From NCBI RefSeq assembly GCF_013350005.1, contig NZ_JABVWW010000003.1:298113-362112 (forward strand): a stretch of DNA of 64,000 nt, given 5' to 3'. This DNA comes from Methylocystis silviterrae. GTDB taxonomy: Bacteria; Pseudomonadota; Alphaproteobacteria; Rhizobiales; Beijerinckiaceae. Below, in pieces: positions 46,326 to 55,501 of this stretch (its first letter is position 1; every line of letters begins with the position of its first letter). Made by a program: the position numbers and the translations under genes. The notes beneath the pieces are model-generated. The model worked only from the letters and a program-made list of their open reading frames with translations. It was not told the origin of the DNA and did no database searches.

Positions 46326-49205
46326 ATGACGCTTATCAAGGAAATCGATTACGGCACGCCCGAATCGCCATCCGTGAAATCGGTCACGCTGACCATTGAC
46401 GGGAAGAGCGTCACCGTGCCCGAGGGCACGTCGATCATGCGCGCGGCGATGGAGGTTGGCACGGAGATCCCGAAGCTCTGCGCCACCGACAGCATCAAAG
46501 CGTTCGGCTCCTGCCGGCTCTGCGTCATCGAGGTCGAGGGCCGCAACGGCACGCCAGCCTCCTGCACGACGCCGGTTGCGCCGGGCATCTCCGTCAAGAC
46601 GCAGACGCCGCGCCTCGCCGCGATCCGCCGCGGCGTGATGGAGCTTTATATTTCCGACCATCCGCTGGATTGCCTGACCTGCGCGGCCAATGGCGATTGC
46701 GAGCTGCAGGACATGGCGGGCGCGGTGGGCCTACGCGACGTCCGCTATGGCTATGACGGCGCCAATCACGTCTTCGCCCGCAACAATGGCGAAGTGAATT
46801 TCGACTGGAAGCCGAAGGACGAGTCGAATCCCTATTTCAGCTATGATCCGTCCAAGTGCATCGTCTGTAACCGCTGCGTGCGCGCCTGCGAGGAAGTGCA
46901 GGGCACCTTCGCGCTGACGATATCGGGCCGTGGTTTCGACTCGCGCGTTTCGCCCGGCATGGACGAAGCCTTCATGGAATCGGAATGCGTTTCCTGCGGC
47001 GCTTGCGTTCAGGCCTGTCCGACCGCGACGCTGATTGAGAAGTCGGTGGTCGCCGTCGGCCAGCCGGAGCATTCCGAGGTCACGACCTGCGCCTATTGCG
47101 GCGTCGGCTGCACCTTCAAGGCGGAGATGCGCGGCGAGGAAGTCGTCCGCATGGTTCCCTGGAAGGACGGCAAGGCCAACCACGGCCATAGCTGCATCAA
47201 GGGCCGCTTCGCCTATGGCTACGCCCAGCATGGCGATCGCATTCTCAATCCGATGATCCGCGAATCGATCGACCAGCCCTGGCGCGTGGTCTCGTGGGAC
47301 GAAGCGGTCGGCTTCGCCGCCGACCGGCTAAAAGCGGCGCAGGAGAAATACGGAAAGAACGCCGTCGGCGTGATCACCTCGTCGCGCTGCACGAATGAGG
47401 AGAGCTACCTCGTTCAGAAGCTCGCGCGTCAAGGCTTCCGCAACAACAATACCGACACCTGTGCGCGCGTCTGCCATTCGCCGACGGGCTACGGCCTGGC
47501 GCAGGCCTTCGGCACCTCCGCCGGCACGCAGGATTTCGACTCGGTCGACGACGCCGACGTCATTCTCGTCATGGGCGCCAATCCGACCGACGCGCATCCG
47601 GTGTTCGGCTCTCACATGAAGAAGCGCCTGCGCGAGGGCGCCAAGCTGATCGTCATCGATCCGCGCCGCATCGACCTCGTGAAGTCGCCCCACATCAAGG
47701 CGGATTTCCATCTGCCGCTCAAGCCCGGCACCAATGTCGCGATGGTCACGGCGCTGGCGCATGTCATCGTGACAGAAAATCTCGTCAATCTGGATTTCGT
47801 GAAGTCGCGCTGCGACTGGGACGAATTTCAGGACTGGGCTGCCTTCGTCGCCAACGACCGCTACAGCCCGGAGGCGCTTGAAAGCGTGCTGGGCGTGCCG
47901 GCCGCCGACATTCGCGGCGCCGCGCGTCTTTACGCCACCGGCGGCAATGGGGCGATCTACTACGGCCTTGGCGTGACGGAGCATTCGCAGGGCTCCACCT
48001 CTGTCATGGGCATCGCCAATCTCGCCATGGCGACCGGCAATCTCGGCCGTCGCGGCGTCGGCGTAAATCCGCTGCGCGGTCAGAACAATGTGCAGGGCTC
48101 CTGCGACATGGGCTCGTTCCCGCACGAGCTGCCAGGCTATCGCCACGTCTCCAATGATGCGGCGCGCCAGGCGTTCGAGAAGGATTGGGGCGTTTCCCTC
48201 GATCCGGAGCCGGGCCTGCGCATTCCCAACATGTTCGACGCGGCGATCGAGGGCACCTTCAAAGGGCTTTACGTTCAGGGCGAGGACATTCTGCAGTCCG
48301 ACCCAGATACGCGCCATGTGTCGCGCGCGCTGGCGAATATGGACATCGTCATCGTGCAGGATCTCTTCCTGGTCGAGACGGCGAACTACGCGCATGTCTT
48401 CCTGCCGGGCGCGACCTTCCTCGAGAAGGACGGCACCTTCACCAACGCTGAGCGCCGCATTCAGCGCGTCACCAAGGTGATGTCGCCGAAGAATGGCTAC
48501 GCCGACTGGGAAGTCACCCAGCTGCTCGCCAACAAGCTGGGACTCAATTGGAATTACGCCAACGCCAGCGAGATCATGGACGAGATCGCGCGGCTGACGC
48601 CGTCCTTCGCGGGCGTTTCGTTCAAGCGACTCGCGGAAGCCGGTTCGCTGCAATGGCCGGTTAACGACGCCTCGCCCGACGGCATGCCGATCATGCACAT
48701 CGAAAGCTTCGCGCGCGGCAAGGGCAAATTCGTCATCACCGAATATGTTCCGACCGAAGAGAAGGTGGGACCGCGGTTCCCGTTGCTGCTCACGACCGGC
48801 CGCATCCTGTCGCAGTACAATGTCGGCGCGCAGACGCGACGCACCGAGAACAGCCAGTGGCATCCCGAGGACGTCCTCGAGATCCATCCGCATGACGCCG
48901 AGGATCGCGGCGTGCGCGAGGGTGACTGGGTAAAGGTGGCGAGCCGCGCCGGCGAGACGACCCTGCGCGCCAAGATCACGGATCGCGTCGCGCCGGGCGT
49001 CGTCTATACGACGTTCCATCATCCGACCACTCAGGCCAATGTGGTCACGACCGACAATTCGGACTGGGCCACCAATTGTCCCGAATACAAGGTCACGGCG
49101 GTTCAGGTCTCGACCACGAACGGACCCACCGACTGGCAGCATCAGTATCGCGAGCTGACGGAGCAGAGCCGTCGCATCGCGAGCACGATCGACGCGGCGG
49201 AATGA
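46326..49205 (+). CDS. fdsA: NAD-dependent formate dehydrogenase alpha subunit (molybdopterin)
   Basis: A 959-residue catalytic subunit. A 2Fe-2S domain (CATDSIKAFGSCRLCVIEVE), a His-Cys 4Fe-4S site (DHPLDCLTCAANGDCELQ), two 4Fe-4S ferredoxin sites (CIVCNRCVRACEEVQG, CVSCGACVQACPT) and a further cluster at CAYCGVGCTFKAE precede the bis-MGD core. The Mo/W ligand is Cys in ARVCHSPTGYGLA, so it is a Cys, not a Sec, enzyme. The C-terminal dinucleotide-binding domain includes LLTTGRILSQYNVGAQTRRT. The ATG at 46326 is 10 nt after the fdsB stop. Confidence 0.95.
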   Translation: MTLIKEIDYGTPESPSVKSVTLTIDGKSVTVPEGTSIMRAAMEVGTEIPKLCATDSIKAFGSCRLCVIEVEGRNGTPASCTTPVAPGISVKTQTPRLAAIRRGVMELYISDHPLDCLTCAANGDCELQDMAGAVGLRDVRYGYDGANHVFARNNGEVNFDWKPKDESNPYFSYDPSKCIVCNRCVRACEEVQGTFALTISGRGFDSRVSPGMDEAFMESECVSCGACVQACPTATLIEKSVVAVGQPEHSEVTTCAYCGVGCTFKAEMRGEEVVRMVPWKDGKANHGHSCIKGRFAYGYAQHGDRILNPMIRESIDQPWRVVSWDEAVGFAADRLKAAQEKYGKNAVGVITSSRCTNEESYLVQKLARQGFRNNNTDTCARVCHSPTGYGLAQAFGTSAGTQDFDSVDDADVILVMGANPTDAHPVFGSHMKKRLREGAKLIVIDPRRIDLVKSPHIKADFHLPLKPGTNVAMVTALAHVIVTENLVNLDFVKSRCDWDEFQDWAAFVANDRYSPEALESVLGVPAADIRGAARLYATGGNGAIYYGLGVTEHSQGSTSVMGIANLAMATGNLGRRGVGVNPLRGQNNVQGSCDMGSFPHELPGYRHVSNDAARQAFEKDWGVSLDPEPGLRIPNMFDAAIEGTFKGLYVQGEDILQSDPDTRHVSRALANMDIVIVQDLFLVETANYAHVFLPGATFLEKDGTFTNAERRIQRVTKVMSPKNGYADWEVTQLLANKLGLNWNYANASEIMDEIARLTPSFAGVSFKRLAEAGSLQWPVNDASPDGMPIMHIESFARGKGKFVITEYVPTEEKVGPRFPLLLTTGRILSQYNVGAQTRRTENSQWHPEDVLEIHPHDAEDRGVREGDWVKVASRAGETTLRAKITDRVAPGVVYTTFHHPTTQANVVTTDNSDWATNCPEYKVTAVQVSTTNGPTDWQHQYRELTEQSRRIASTIDAAE

Positions 49206-50029
49206 CGGAGACGCCGTCGCCGACACTACGGGTGGAATGCCTGGCGCGCCGTCACGATGTGATGGCGCGTTCTTCTCGCGTGATCCCCGAAGAGACGCCG
49301 GTCGCCTTCACCTTTGGCGGCTCCACCCATGCGGTGATGATGGCGACGCCGGCGGATCTCGAGGATTTCGCGATCGGCTTCGCGCTGACGGAGGGGCTGA
49401 TCGATTCGCCGGAGCAGGCGGGCGACGTCGAGATCGTCGTCTCCGACGCCGGCATTGAACTGCGCGCCTGGCTCAAGGGCGGACGGCAGGAGGCCTATGT
49501 CGAGCGGCGCCGTTCGATGGCGGGGCCGACGGGCTGCGGTCTTTGCGGCATCGAAAGTCTGGAGGCGGCGACGCGCGTTCTGCCGACGCTCGACAATGCG
49601 CTGTCGGTGCGCGCCGACGCCTTGATCGAGGCGATGGAGCGTCTGCCCGCCGCTCAGAAATATAATCAGGAGACCCGCGCCATTCACGCCGCGGCCTTCT
49701 GGAATCCCGTCTCCGGCGCGCTGATCGCGCGCGAGGACGTCGGCCGCCACAACGCCCTCGACAAGCTCGCCGGCGCGCTGACGCGCCAGGCCATCGCCGC
49801 CAAGCAAGGCGTCGTGCTGATGACGAGCCGCGTATCGGTCGAACTTGTGCAAAAGGCTGCGCGCATGGGCGCGCCGATCATCGCCGCCGTCTCGGCGCCA
49901 ACCGCGCTCGCGGTGCGCAACGCGCAGCACTGCGGCATGACTCTCGTTGCGGTCATGCGCGGCCGCGACTTCGAAATCTTCACCCATCCAGGACGCATCC
50001 TCGAACAGGTTTCCGCACATGTCGCATGA
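49202..50029 (+). CDS. fdsC: FdhD/FdsC sulphurtransferase for the molybdenum cofactor
   Basis: A 275-residue protein of the FdhD family that sulphurates the bis-MGD cofactor of formate dehydrogenase. PADLEDFAIGFALTEGLI, the GPTGCGLCGIESLE motif with the catalytic Cys pair (C-G-L-C), and AREDVGRHNALDKLAGAL are visible. It overlaps fdsA by 4 nt (ATGA) and fdsD by 11 nt. Confidence 0.93.
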   Translation: MTETPSPTLRVECLARRHDVMARSSRVIPEETPVAFTFGGSTHAVMMATPADLEDFAIGFALTEGLIDSPEQAGDVEIVVSDAGIELRAWLKGGRQEAYVERRRSMAGPTGCGLCGIESLEAATRVLPTLDNALSVRADALIEAMERLPAAQKYNQETRAIHAAAFWNPVSGALIAREDVGRHNALDKLAGALTRQAIAAKQGVVLMTSRVSVELVQKAARMGAPIIAAVSAPTALAVRNAQHCGMTLVAVMRGRDFEIFTHPGRILEQVSAHVA

Positions 50030-50255
50030 TTCGGTCGATAAGCTCGTCAGAATGGCTAACCAGATCGGCACGTTCTTCATGGCTCAGAAGCATCCCGAAG
50101 GCGTCGCGAGCATGACGGATCACTTGAGGAAATTCTGGGACCCGCATATGCGGAACGCCATCCTCGCGCATGTCGATCACGGCGGCGCCGGGCTCGATCC
50201 GATCGCGATGGAGGCGGTAAAGCGTCTCAAACCCCCAGCCGGCGCCGACGGCTAA
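50019..50255 (+). CDS. fdsD: NAD-dependent formate dehydrogenase delta subunit
   Basis: A 78-residue small subunit with the family sequence [15 protein letters not shown] and [17 protein letters not shown]. It is needed for assembly of the enzyme in other bacteria. Its start lies inside the fdsC gene, and it is the last gene of the fds operon. Confidence 0.92.
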   Translation: MSHDSVDKLVRMANQIGTFFMAQKHPEGVASMTDHLRKFWDPHMRNAILAHVDHGGAGLDPIAMEAVKRLKPPAGADG

Positions 50256-50364
50256 GGAATCCTCGCAAGCCGCCGATTCGCGAAAATATTGGACGTCGGC
50301 GCGTTCGTCGCCTAGGTCTGAGACCCAGGCGCAGCCGCGCGATCATTCTTACGCCGACAGAGCG

Positions 50365-50880
50365 ATGACCGACCAGACATGTCCCTGCCGCGCGATGGAC
50401 GCGCAAAAGCATTCCTATTCGGCCTGCTGCGCTCGTTACATCGAAGAGAAACTGCCGGCGCCAAGCGCTGAAGCGCTCATGCGCTCGCGTTACACCGCCT
50501 TCGCACTGGGCGACATCGATTACCTTGTCGACTCCTTGGCGCCGGAGTCGCGTTACGATTTTGATCGCAAGGCCATCACGCATTGGTCGCGCAACTCGCA
50601 GTGGCTTGGGCTCGAGATCCTGTCGACGGAAAAGGGGCTGCAGGGCGATGAAACCGGCTACGTCGAATTCGTCGCGCACTTCTCCAGCGAAGGCGAACGC
50701 TATGCGCATCGGGAGCGATCGCTGTTTCGACATGACGCGCAGGATGGCCGCTGGTATTTCCTCGAAGAGGCCAATCGCAAGAGCGCGCCCGTCGTGAAGG
50801 GCAAGCAGGCGGGGCGTAACGATCCTTGTCCGTGCGGCTCCGGCAAGAAGTTCAAGAAGTGTTGCGGCGTCGCCGCGTAA
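50365..50880 (+). CDS. YchJ-family protein with SEC-C zinc motif
   Basis: A 171-residue protein. The start MTDQTCPC with [20 protein letters not shown] and [18 protein letters not shown] is the YchJ signature; residues 60-140 form the NTF2-like part. The end [17 protein letters not shown] is a SEC-C zinc motif. Role unknown. It is followed by an EcfG-type promoter for the next gene. Confidence 0.9.
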   Translation: MTDQTCPCRAMDAQKHSYSACCARYIEEKLPAPSAEALMRSRYTAFALGDIDYLVDSLAPESRYDFDRKAITHWSRNSQWLGLEILSTEKGLQGDETGYVEFVAHFSSEGERYAHRERSLFRHDAQDGRWYFLEEANRKSAPVVKGKQAGRNDPCPCGSGKKFKKCCGVAA

Positions 50881-50925
50881 ACGGCGATGAGCGCTACGAT
50901 TCGATTCACCTGCCGCCAGTATCCT

Positions 50926-50950
50926 GGAACAAAGCGGTTGCGCCCGCGTT
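50926..50950 (+). promoter_or_regulatory. EcfG-type promoter of csbD-like gene
   Basis: GGAAC (50926) and CGTT (50947) separated by 16 nt, a consensus match to alphaproteobacterial general-stress (EcfG/RpoE2) promoters. The ATG is 41 nt downstream of the -10 element. Confidence 0.8.
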
Positions 50951-50990
50951 CCGTCGGCGTGGAACACTCCTTAACCTTGGGAGAACGGCG

Positions 50991-51194
50991 ATGGATTGGA
51001 ATCGTGTCGAAGGAAACTGGAAACAGTTCAAGGGCAAGGTGAGAGAGAAGTGGGCGGAACTCACCGACGACGATCTCGCGCGCATGGACGGCAAGCGCGA
51101 GCAGTTTGAGGGCGTTCTCCAAGAACGCTACGGCGAAGGGCGGGACCGCATTCGCGAAGAGGTGGACACCTGGCTGAAGACTCTGAAGTCGTGA
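50991..51194 (+). CDS. CsbD-family stress protein
   Basis: A 67-residue protein reading MDWNRVEGNWKQFKGKVREK then WAELTDDDLARMDGKREQFE, the classic CsbD pattern. Members are induced by general stress in many bacteria. The ATG at 50991 has GGGAG upstream. It has its own EcfG-type promoter and a strong terminator. Confidence 0.92.
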   Translation: MDWNRVEGNWKQFKGKVREKWAELTDDDLARMDGKREQFEGVLQERYGEGRDRIREEVDTWLKTLKS

Positions 51195-51249
51195 ATCCTT
51201 AGCGCGCCGCAAGCTTGGCGCGACGTCCTCTCCTGGCGCTTCTCGATCT

Positions 51250-51275
51250 GCCCGAACTTAGGTTCGGGCTTTTTT
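51250..51275 (+). terminator. Terminator of the csbD-like gene
   Basis: GCCCGAAC-TTAG-GTTCGGGC stem-loop followed by six T. Confidence 0.9.
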
Positions 51276-51337
51276 AATCGGCGCGCCCGCGCCATTCCTT
51301 CGGCCGAGAGGGGAGCACAGAGCTTTGCCGGCATCTT

Positions 51338-51362
51338 GGAACATTTTTAAAAAGGGAGAGTT
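51338..51362 (+). promoter_or_regulatory. EcfG-like promoter of the 53-residue ORF
   Basis: GGAAC (51338) and AGTT (51359) with a 16-nt spacer; the first base of the -10 deviates from CGTT. Confidence 0.6.
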
Positions 51363-51398
51363 GTTTTCTTATCCTTCTCCGATGAAAGGAGAGCCGAA

Positions 51399-51560
51399 AT
51401 GAGTTCGAAGCCGAAACTTGGATTAGACTGGCGGCGCATTGTGGAAGCCGTGGCCAAGACGCTGCTTTTGTCGCAACTCGAAGCGCCGCGGGAGCGTCTC
51501 ATTCATGTTCGCGAACCGCGACAAGCGGAGATCGAGCATTGGCTGCGCAACCGAAAATGA
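51399..51560 (+). CDS. Small hypothetical stress-region protein (53 residues)
   Basis: The reading frame MSSKPKLGLDWRRIVEAVAK continues to EIEHWLRNRK. AAGGAG lies 8 nt before the ATG, an EcfG-like promoter is placed 37 nt upstream and a perfect terminator follows at 51584, so it forms a complete transcription unit despite its size. It is basic, helical and without a membrane segment. No family recognised. Confidence 0.6.
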   Translation: MSSKPKLGLDWRRIVEAVAKTLLLSQLEAPRERLIHVREPRQAEIEHWLRNRK

Positions 51561-51583
51561 CTCCCTCGACGATTGATCCGCGA

Positions 51584-51618
51584 TGATTGCCTGTTGAAGG
51601 ACAGGCAATCATTTTTTT
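51584..51618 (+). terminator. Terminator after the 53-residue ORF
   Basis: TGATTGCCTG pairs perfectly with CAGGCAATCA around an 8-nt loop, followed by seven T. Confidence 0.9.
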
Positions 51619-51709
51619 GTCCATTGTTTCTAGTCACTTCAGCGCGACTCAACTCAAGGCGCCCGTCGCGCGTTTTCAGGAGCGCGCGGGAGCAAGAACC
51701 CCTCACAGC

Positions 51710-51919
51710 CTATTTGGCGACCGACGTCGAAAGTCGCACGAGTAAGTCGAGAAACTTGTCCGGCATCGGTTCTAAGAGACTCGTCGCGTATATGTCGCGC
51801 AGCCCGGAGGTCAATTCCCCATCGATCCCAAGGAAGGCGAGCTGGTGGGCGACGTCACGCTGCGCCCCAGGCGCGCCCCGGCGACCCTTCGAGGTTTGCT
51901 TTTCAGCCTTCTTATTCAT
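51710..51919 (-). CDS. NepR-like anti-sigma factor paralogue
   Basis: A 69-residue protein (ATG at 51919; upstream in-frame ATG 51994 would give 94 residues). The C-terminal half LRDIYATSLLEPMPDKFLDL with LVRLSTSVAK matches the two-helix NepR core (typically LR..Y....EPVPDRF..LL..L). NepR binds EcfG-type sigma factors and is displaced by PhyR. An EcfG-like promoter precedes it, as for genuine nepR genes, but no phyR or ecfG gene lies beside it, so it may be a second, separate NepR. Confidence 0.65.
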   Translation of the reverse strand: MNKKAEKQTSKGRRGAPGAQRDVAHQLAFLGIDGELTSGLRDIYATSLLEPMPDKFLDLLVRLSTSVAK

Positions 51920-52004
51920 GTCGATGAGCCCTTGGGCGGCGCTCTGGATATCGGAGCCGTCGACTCCAATGAAAACGGGCAGGTGAAGGGTCATGATTGA
52001 ATTC

Positions 52005-52029
52005 AACAATATTCGAGGGGCAAAGTTCC
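52005..52029 (-). promoter_or_regulatory. EcfG-like promoter upstream of the NepR-like gene
   Basis: On the minus strand GGAAC (52029-52025), 16 nt, TGTT (52008-52005). It is divergent from the Ku promoter. Confidence 0.6.
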
Positions 52030-52074
52030 CTTAGGAGCGCTAACTGTCTTTTTCGTGGTGATTAGGGCGGAAGC

Positions 52075-52099
52075 GGAACGATGCATTCGACGGAGCGTT
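52075..52099 (+). promoter_or_regulatory. Consensus EcfG promoter of the first Ku gene
   Basis: GGAAC (52075), 16 nt, CGTT (52096): a full consensus. Transcription would start near 52106, which leaves the TTG at 52134 with GGAGGG just before it as the start codon. Confidence 0.8.
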
Positions 52100-52133
52100 A
52101 TTGGAGAAACTCCCGGCCGTCGGAGGGTTTAAA

Positions 52134-52940
52134 TTGGCGCCGCGGTCATTCTGGAAAGGCTATTTGAAGCTTTCGCTTGTGACCTGTCCGGTCGCGATGA
52201 CGCCGGCCACGACTGAAGGCGAGAAAGTTCGCTTCCACATCCTTAATCGAAACACCGGCAACCGCGTCGTCAGCCAATATGTCGACGCGGTCTCCGGCGC
52301 GCCGATCGGCGAAGACGATGCGGCGAAGGGTTATCCGCGCGGCGAAGACGATTACGTGCTGCTTGAAGATGAAGAGCTTGACGCCCTAAGCCTCGAAAGC
52401 ACGCGAACGATCGATATCGAGACCTTTGCTCCGGCCGCGAGCGTCGACTGGATTTGGTTCGACAAGCCCCACTATCTTGCGCCGGACGATCCGATCGGCG
52501 TTGAGGCCTTTTCCGTCATTCGCGACGCGATGAAGGCGACGGGCACAGTCGGCCTGTCGCGGCTCGTGATGTATCGACGCGAGCGCGCCGTGATGGTCGA
52601 GCCGCGCGACAAGGGGCTTGTCTTATGGACGCTGCGCTTCGCCGATGAGGTGCGCGATCCGAAGGACTACCTCGACAAGATCGGCGCTGAAACGCCGAAC
52701 GCGAAAGCTCTCACCCTGATTTCCAAATTGATCGATGAGCGCAAGAGTCACTGGGACCCGGCGATGACCCATGATCCCGTGCAAGCGCAGTTGCTGGATA
52801 TTATTTCCGGAAAGAAGAAGGAGCACACACCCGCTCGCGGCAAAAAGCAGGCGCCGGCGGCTCCGAGCAATGTCGTCAATATCATGGATGCGCTCCGCAA
52901 GAGCATCGATGCGGAAAAGCGCGGCGCCAAACGTCGCTAG
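52134..52940 (+). CDS. ku: Ku protein (non-homologous end joining), copy 1
   Basis: A 268-residue bacterial Ku: LAPRSFWKGYLKLSLVTCPV at the start, then FHILNRNTGNRVVSQYVD, the acidic YPRGEDDYVLLEDEELDAL and RTIDIETFAPAASVDWIWF. The dimer binds DNA ends and recruits LigD. The C-terminus is a Lys-rich tail (GKKKEHTPARGKKQAP). The TTG start at 52134 is supported by GGAGGG 6 nt upstream and by an upstream consensus EcfG promoter. The gene ends by overlapping ligD (convergent). Confidence 0.93.
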   Translation: MAPRSFWKGYLKLSLVTCPVAMTPATTEGEKVRFHILNRNTGNRVVSQYVDAVSGAPIGEDDAAKGYPRGEDDYVLLEDEELDALSLESTRTIDIETFAPAASVDWIWFDKPHYLAPDDPIGVEAFSVIRDAMKATGTVGLSRLVMYRRERAVMVEPRDKGLVLWTLRFADEVRDPKDYLDKIGAETPNAKALTLISKLIDERKSHWDPAMTHDPVQAQLLDIISGKKKEHTPARGKKQAPAAPSNVVNIMDALRKSIDAEKRGAKRR

Positions 52941-55495
52941 GCTTTTCTCTTTCTCCGCGCGTTCGGGGTTTCGATCGGCGTCGCCGCCTGACGAAAGTCT
53001 CCCCAGGGATCGCTCTGCAGCGACTCGAGGCGCGCGAGGGTTTTCGCGATCGTGAAATAGTCAGGTCCGATCGCCGGACTAAGTTCGTCCCAGGCGAGCG
53101 GCATCGACACGGCGGCGCCGGGACGGGCGCGCGTGGAGTAGGGCGCGACAGCCGTCGCGCCGCGCTGATTGCGCAGATAGTCGACGAGTATCTTGCCGCG
53201 TCGCTTCGACTTTGTGATCGTTGCAACATATTTGTCGGGGCTGTCATTCGCCATCGCATCGGCGATGCTTTTGGTGAAAGCCTTCACCTCTGGCCATTCT
53301 GCTTTGGGTTTTACGGGCGCCACCACATGAAGCCCCTTTCCGCCTGAGGTTTTCACGAAGGCGGCGAGCCCAAGGGCTTGGAGACGGTCCCGCGTTTCTT
53401 CCGCGGCCGCAATGACGGACTCCCACGCGACCAGTTCGCCGGGATCAAGATCCATGATGATGACGTCGGGGCGCTCCCAGTCAGACGCCGTCGAGCCCCA
53501 GGGATGAATTTCCAAGGCGCCGGATTGCACGAGCGCGATCAGGCCGTTGAGGTCCTTGATGCTGAGCAAGGGCTCTTCTTCTCCTTTCGGATCGTCGATG
53601 AGCACGATGTTCGGATCGATGCCTTTCCAAGCATGCTTCTGGAAGAACTTCTCTCCCTCGACGCCATTGGGGCAGCGCAGCAGCGCCAGCGGGCGATTGA
53701 CGATGAAGGGCGCGATATAGCGCCAGATGTCGGCGTAGTAATCCGCCAGGCCCTGTTTGGTCACGCCTTGATCCGGCCAATAGAGCCGATCGGGATGGGT
53801 GAGCCTCACGGCGCTTTGCTCCGCTCTCGCCGCTGTCGCCCGTTCAACGGACGGCGCCTTTTCGCGGACGACGTCGCGCGCGTCCTTATCTTCGCGCAGA
53901 CCACGAAAGGAGGCGTGCCGAAGATTTTGATCGCCCGTCCAGCCGCGAAATTCGACCTCGGCCACCAGTTCGGGGCGCACGTAGCGCACTTGGCGCGCCG
54001 CGTCCGTGCTGAGCCGTGCGCCAAAGGGATTCGAGGAAGCGCGCATGGGATCGAGCTTCGTGAAAAGCTCATGCGCCATATCGGCCGTAAATCCCGTCCC
54101 GACGCGGCCGACGTGGCAAAGGACGCCATTCTGGTAGACGCCAAGCACGAGGGCGCCGATCGCCCGACGCGACACCGTCGATGGCGTATAGCCTGCGACG
54201 ACGAATTCCTGCCGCGCGAAGCATTTGGCCTTTATCCAGCTCTTCACGCGGCCCGAGCGATAGGGCGAATCCCGCAGCTTCGACACCACGCCTTCGAGGC
54301 CGAGCCGACACGCGTGCGCCAGCACGACCGCGCCGCTGTCCTCAAAATGAAGACTTAAGCGAACCCTGTCGCCGGCCTCAGCGTCCAAGAGTCTTTCCAG
54401 CAACCGTTTGCGTTCCAGCAAGGTCGCGCCGCGCAGATCGTAGCCCTCGAGGTGCAGAAGATCGAAGACCCAATAGACGAAGCGATCGGTCCGCCCTGCG
54501 CTCAGATCGGCCTGAAGCGCGGAGAAATCCGACGCGCCTGAACTGGTCTCGACGACGATCTCGCCGTCGATGAGCGCGGCGCCGAGAGGCAGGGCCCGCA
54601 GCGCCGACGCTATCTCATCGCCAAATTTCTTCGTCCAGTCGAGACCACTGCGTGAGAGCAGCCGTACGCGTCCCGCCTCGATGCGCGCCTGCACGCGATA
54701 GCCATCGAATTTGATTTCGTGAATCCATTCCTTGCTCGATGGCGCGGCGCCGGAACTGGCCTGCATCGGCGCAACGAAACTCGGCAACGGCGCCTTCTTC
54801 GCGCTCTTGAGACGTGATGGGTCGATGTCGACCGCAGGCGCTTGCGGCGTCGCAAGGGAACTCGTTTTATCCAAGCGCGACGCGGCGCTCTGCTTCGGCA
54901 TGGCGCTTTTCTTGGAGCGCTGCGAGGGCTTGCCTTCTGCGACATCGCCGATCGTGCGCCCGGTGTCTACCGAGCGCGGCATCTCGTCGAGTATGTCTTC
55001 ATCCTTAGGCGTTCGCGCAAATTCGTCTTCGCTTTTGATGAGAAGCCAGTTGTCGTGCTTCTCGCGCGGCTTTCGCGCCATGCGCACCAGATGCCAACGG
55101 CCGCCGAGCTTTTCGCCGCGCAACTCGAAATCGAGATGGCCCTTGGCATAGCCCTTGTGCGGATCGCCTTCGGGAATCCACACGCCCTTGTCCCACACGA
55201 TGACTTCGCCGGCGCCATATTGGCCTTCCGGAATGACGCCTTCGAAATTGCGATAGTCGAGAGGGTGGTCCTCGACGTGAACGGCAAGCCGCTTTTCGCC
55301 GGGCGCGAGACTTGGGCCTCTGGTGATGGCCCAGCTTTTCAGAACGCCGTCCATCTCCAGGCGAAGATCGTAGTGCAGCCGCCTTGCGGCATGTTTCTGG
55401 ACGACGAAACTGCTGCCGGTCTTTCGAGCGCCTCGCCCCTTCGGTTCGCGCGTCGCCCCAAAGTCGCGCTTCTTGCGGTAGTCGACAAGCGACAT
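52937..55495 (-). CDS. ligD: DNA ligase D (phosphoesterase, ligase and polymerase)
   Basis: An 852-residue three-domain repair enzyme. The phosphoesterase (about 1-170) has FVVQKHAARRLHYDLRLEMD and HPLDYRNFEGVIPEGQYG. The ATP-dependent ligase (about 240-545) has the adenylated Lys in HEIKFDGYRVQAR. The polymerase/primase (about 570-840) begins LTHPDRLYWPDQGVTKQGLA and has the DLDPG motif in IIMDLDPGEL. Domain order PE-Lig-Pol is that of Agrobacterium-type LigD. The gene starts 6 nt after the second Ku gene. Confidence 0.94.
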   Translation of the reverse strand: MSLVDYRKKRDFGATREPKGRGARKTGSSFVVQKHAARRLHYDLRLEMDGVLKSWAITRGPSLAPGEKRLAVHVEDHPLDYRNFEGVIPEGQYGAGEVIVWDKGVWIPEGDPHKGYAKGHLDFELRGEKLGGRWHLVRMARKPREKHDNWLLIKSEDEFARTPKDEDILDEMPRSVDTGRTIGDVAEGKPSQRSKKSAMPKQSAASRLDKTSSLATPQAPAVDIDPSRLKSAKKAPLPSFVAPMQASSGAAPSSKEWIHEIKFDGYRVQARIEAGRVRLLSRSGLDWTKKFGDEIASALRALPLGAALIDGEIVVETSSGASDFSALQADLSAGRTDRFVYWVFDLLHLEGYDLRGATLLERKRLLERLLDAEAGDRVRLSLHFEDSGAVVLAHACRLGLEGVVSKLRDSPYRSGRVKSWIKAKCFARQEFVVAGYTPSTVSRRAIGALVLGVYQNGVLCHVGRVGTGFTADMAHELFTKLDPMRASSNPFGARLSTDAARQVRYVRPELVAEVEFRGWTGDQNLRHASFRGLREDKDARDVVREKAPSVERATAARAEQSAVRLTHPDRLYWPDQGVTKQGLADYYADIWRYIAPFIVNRPLALLRCPNGVEGEKFFQKHAWKGIDPNIVLIDDPKGEEEPLLSIKDLNGLIALVQSGALEIHPWGSTASDWERPDVIIMDLDPGELVAWESVIAAAEETRDRLQALGLAAFVKTSGGKGLHVVAPVKPKAEWPEVKAFTKSIADAMANDSPDKYVATITKSKRRGKILVDYLRNQRGATAVAPYSTRARPGAAVSMPLAWDELSPAIGPDYFTIAKTLARLESLQSDPWGDFRQAATPIETPNARRKRKA

Positions 55496-55501
55496 GCGAG
55501 G

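Noticed and set aside
44774..46339. Minus-strand frame opposite fdsB
   Set aside because: Shadow frame; the plus strand carries all conserved FdsB motifs.
47328..49226. Long minus-strand open frame (632 codons) opposite fdsA
   Set aside because: Antisense of a strongly conserved catalytic subunit; Arg/Asp/Ala-rich without motifs.
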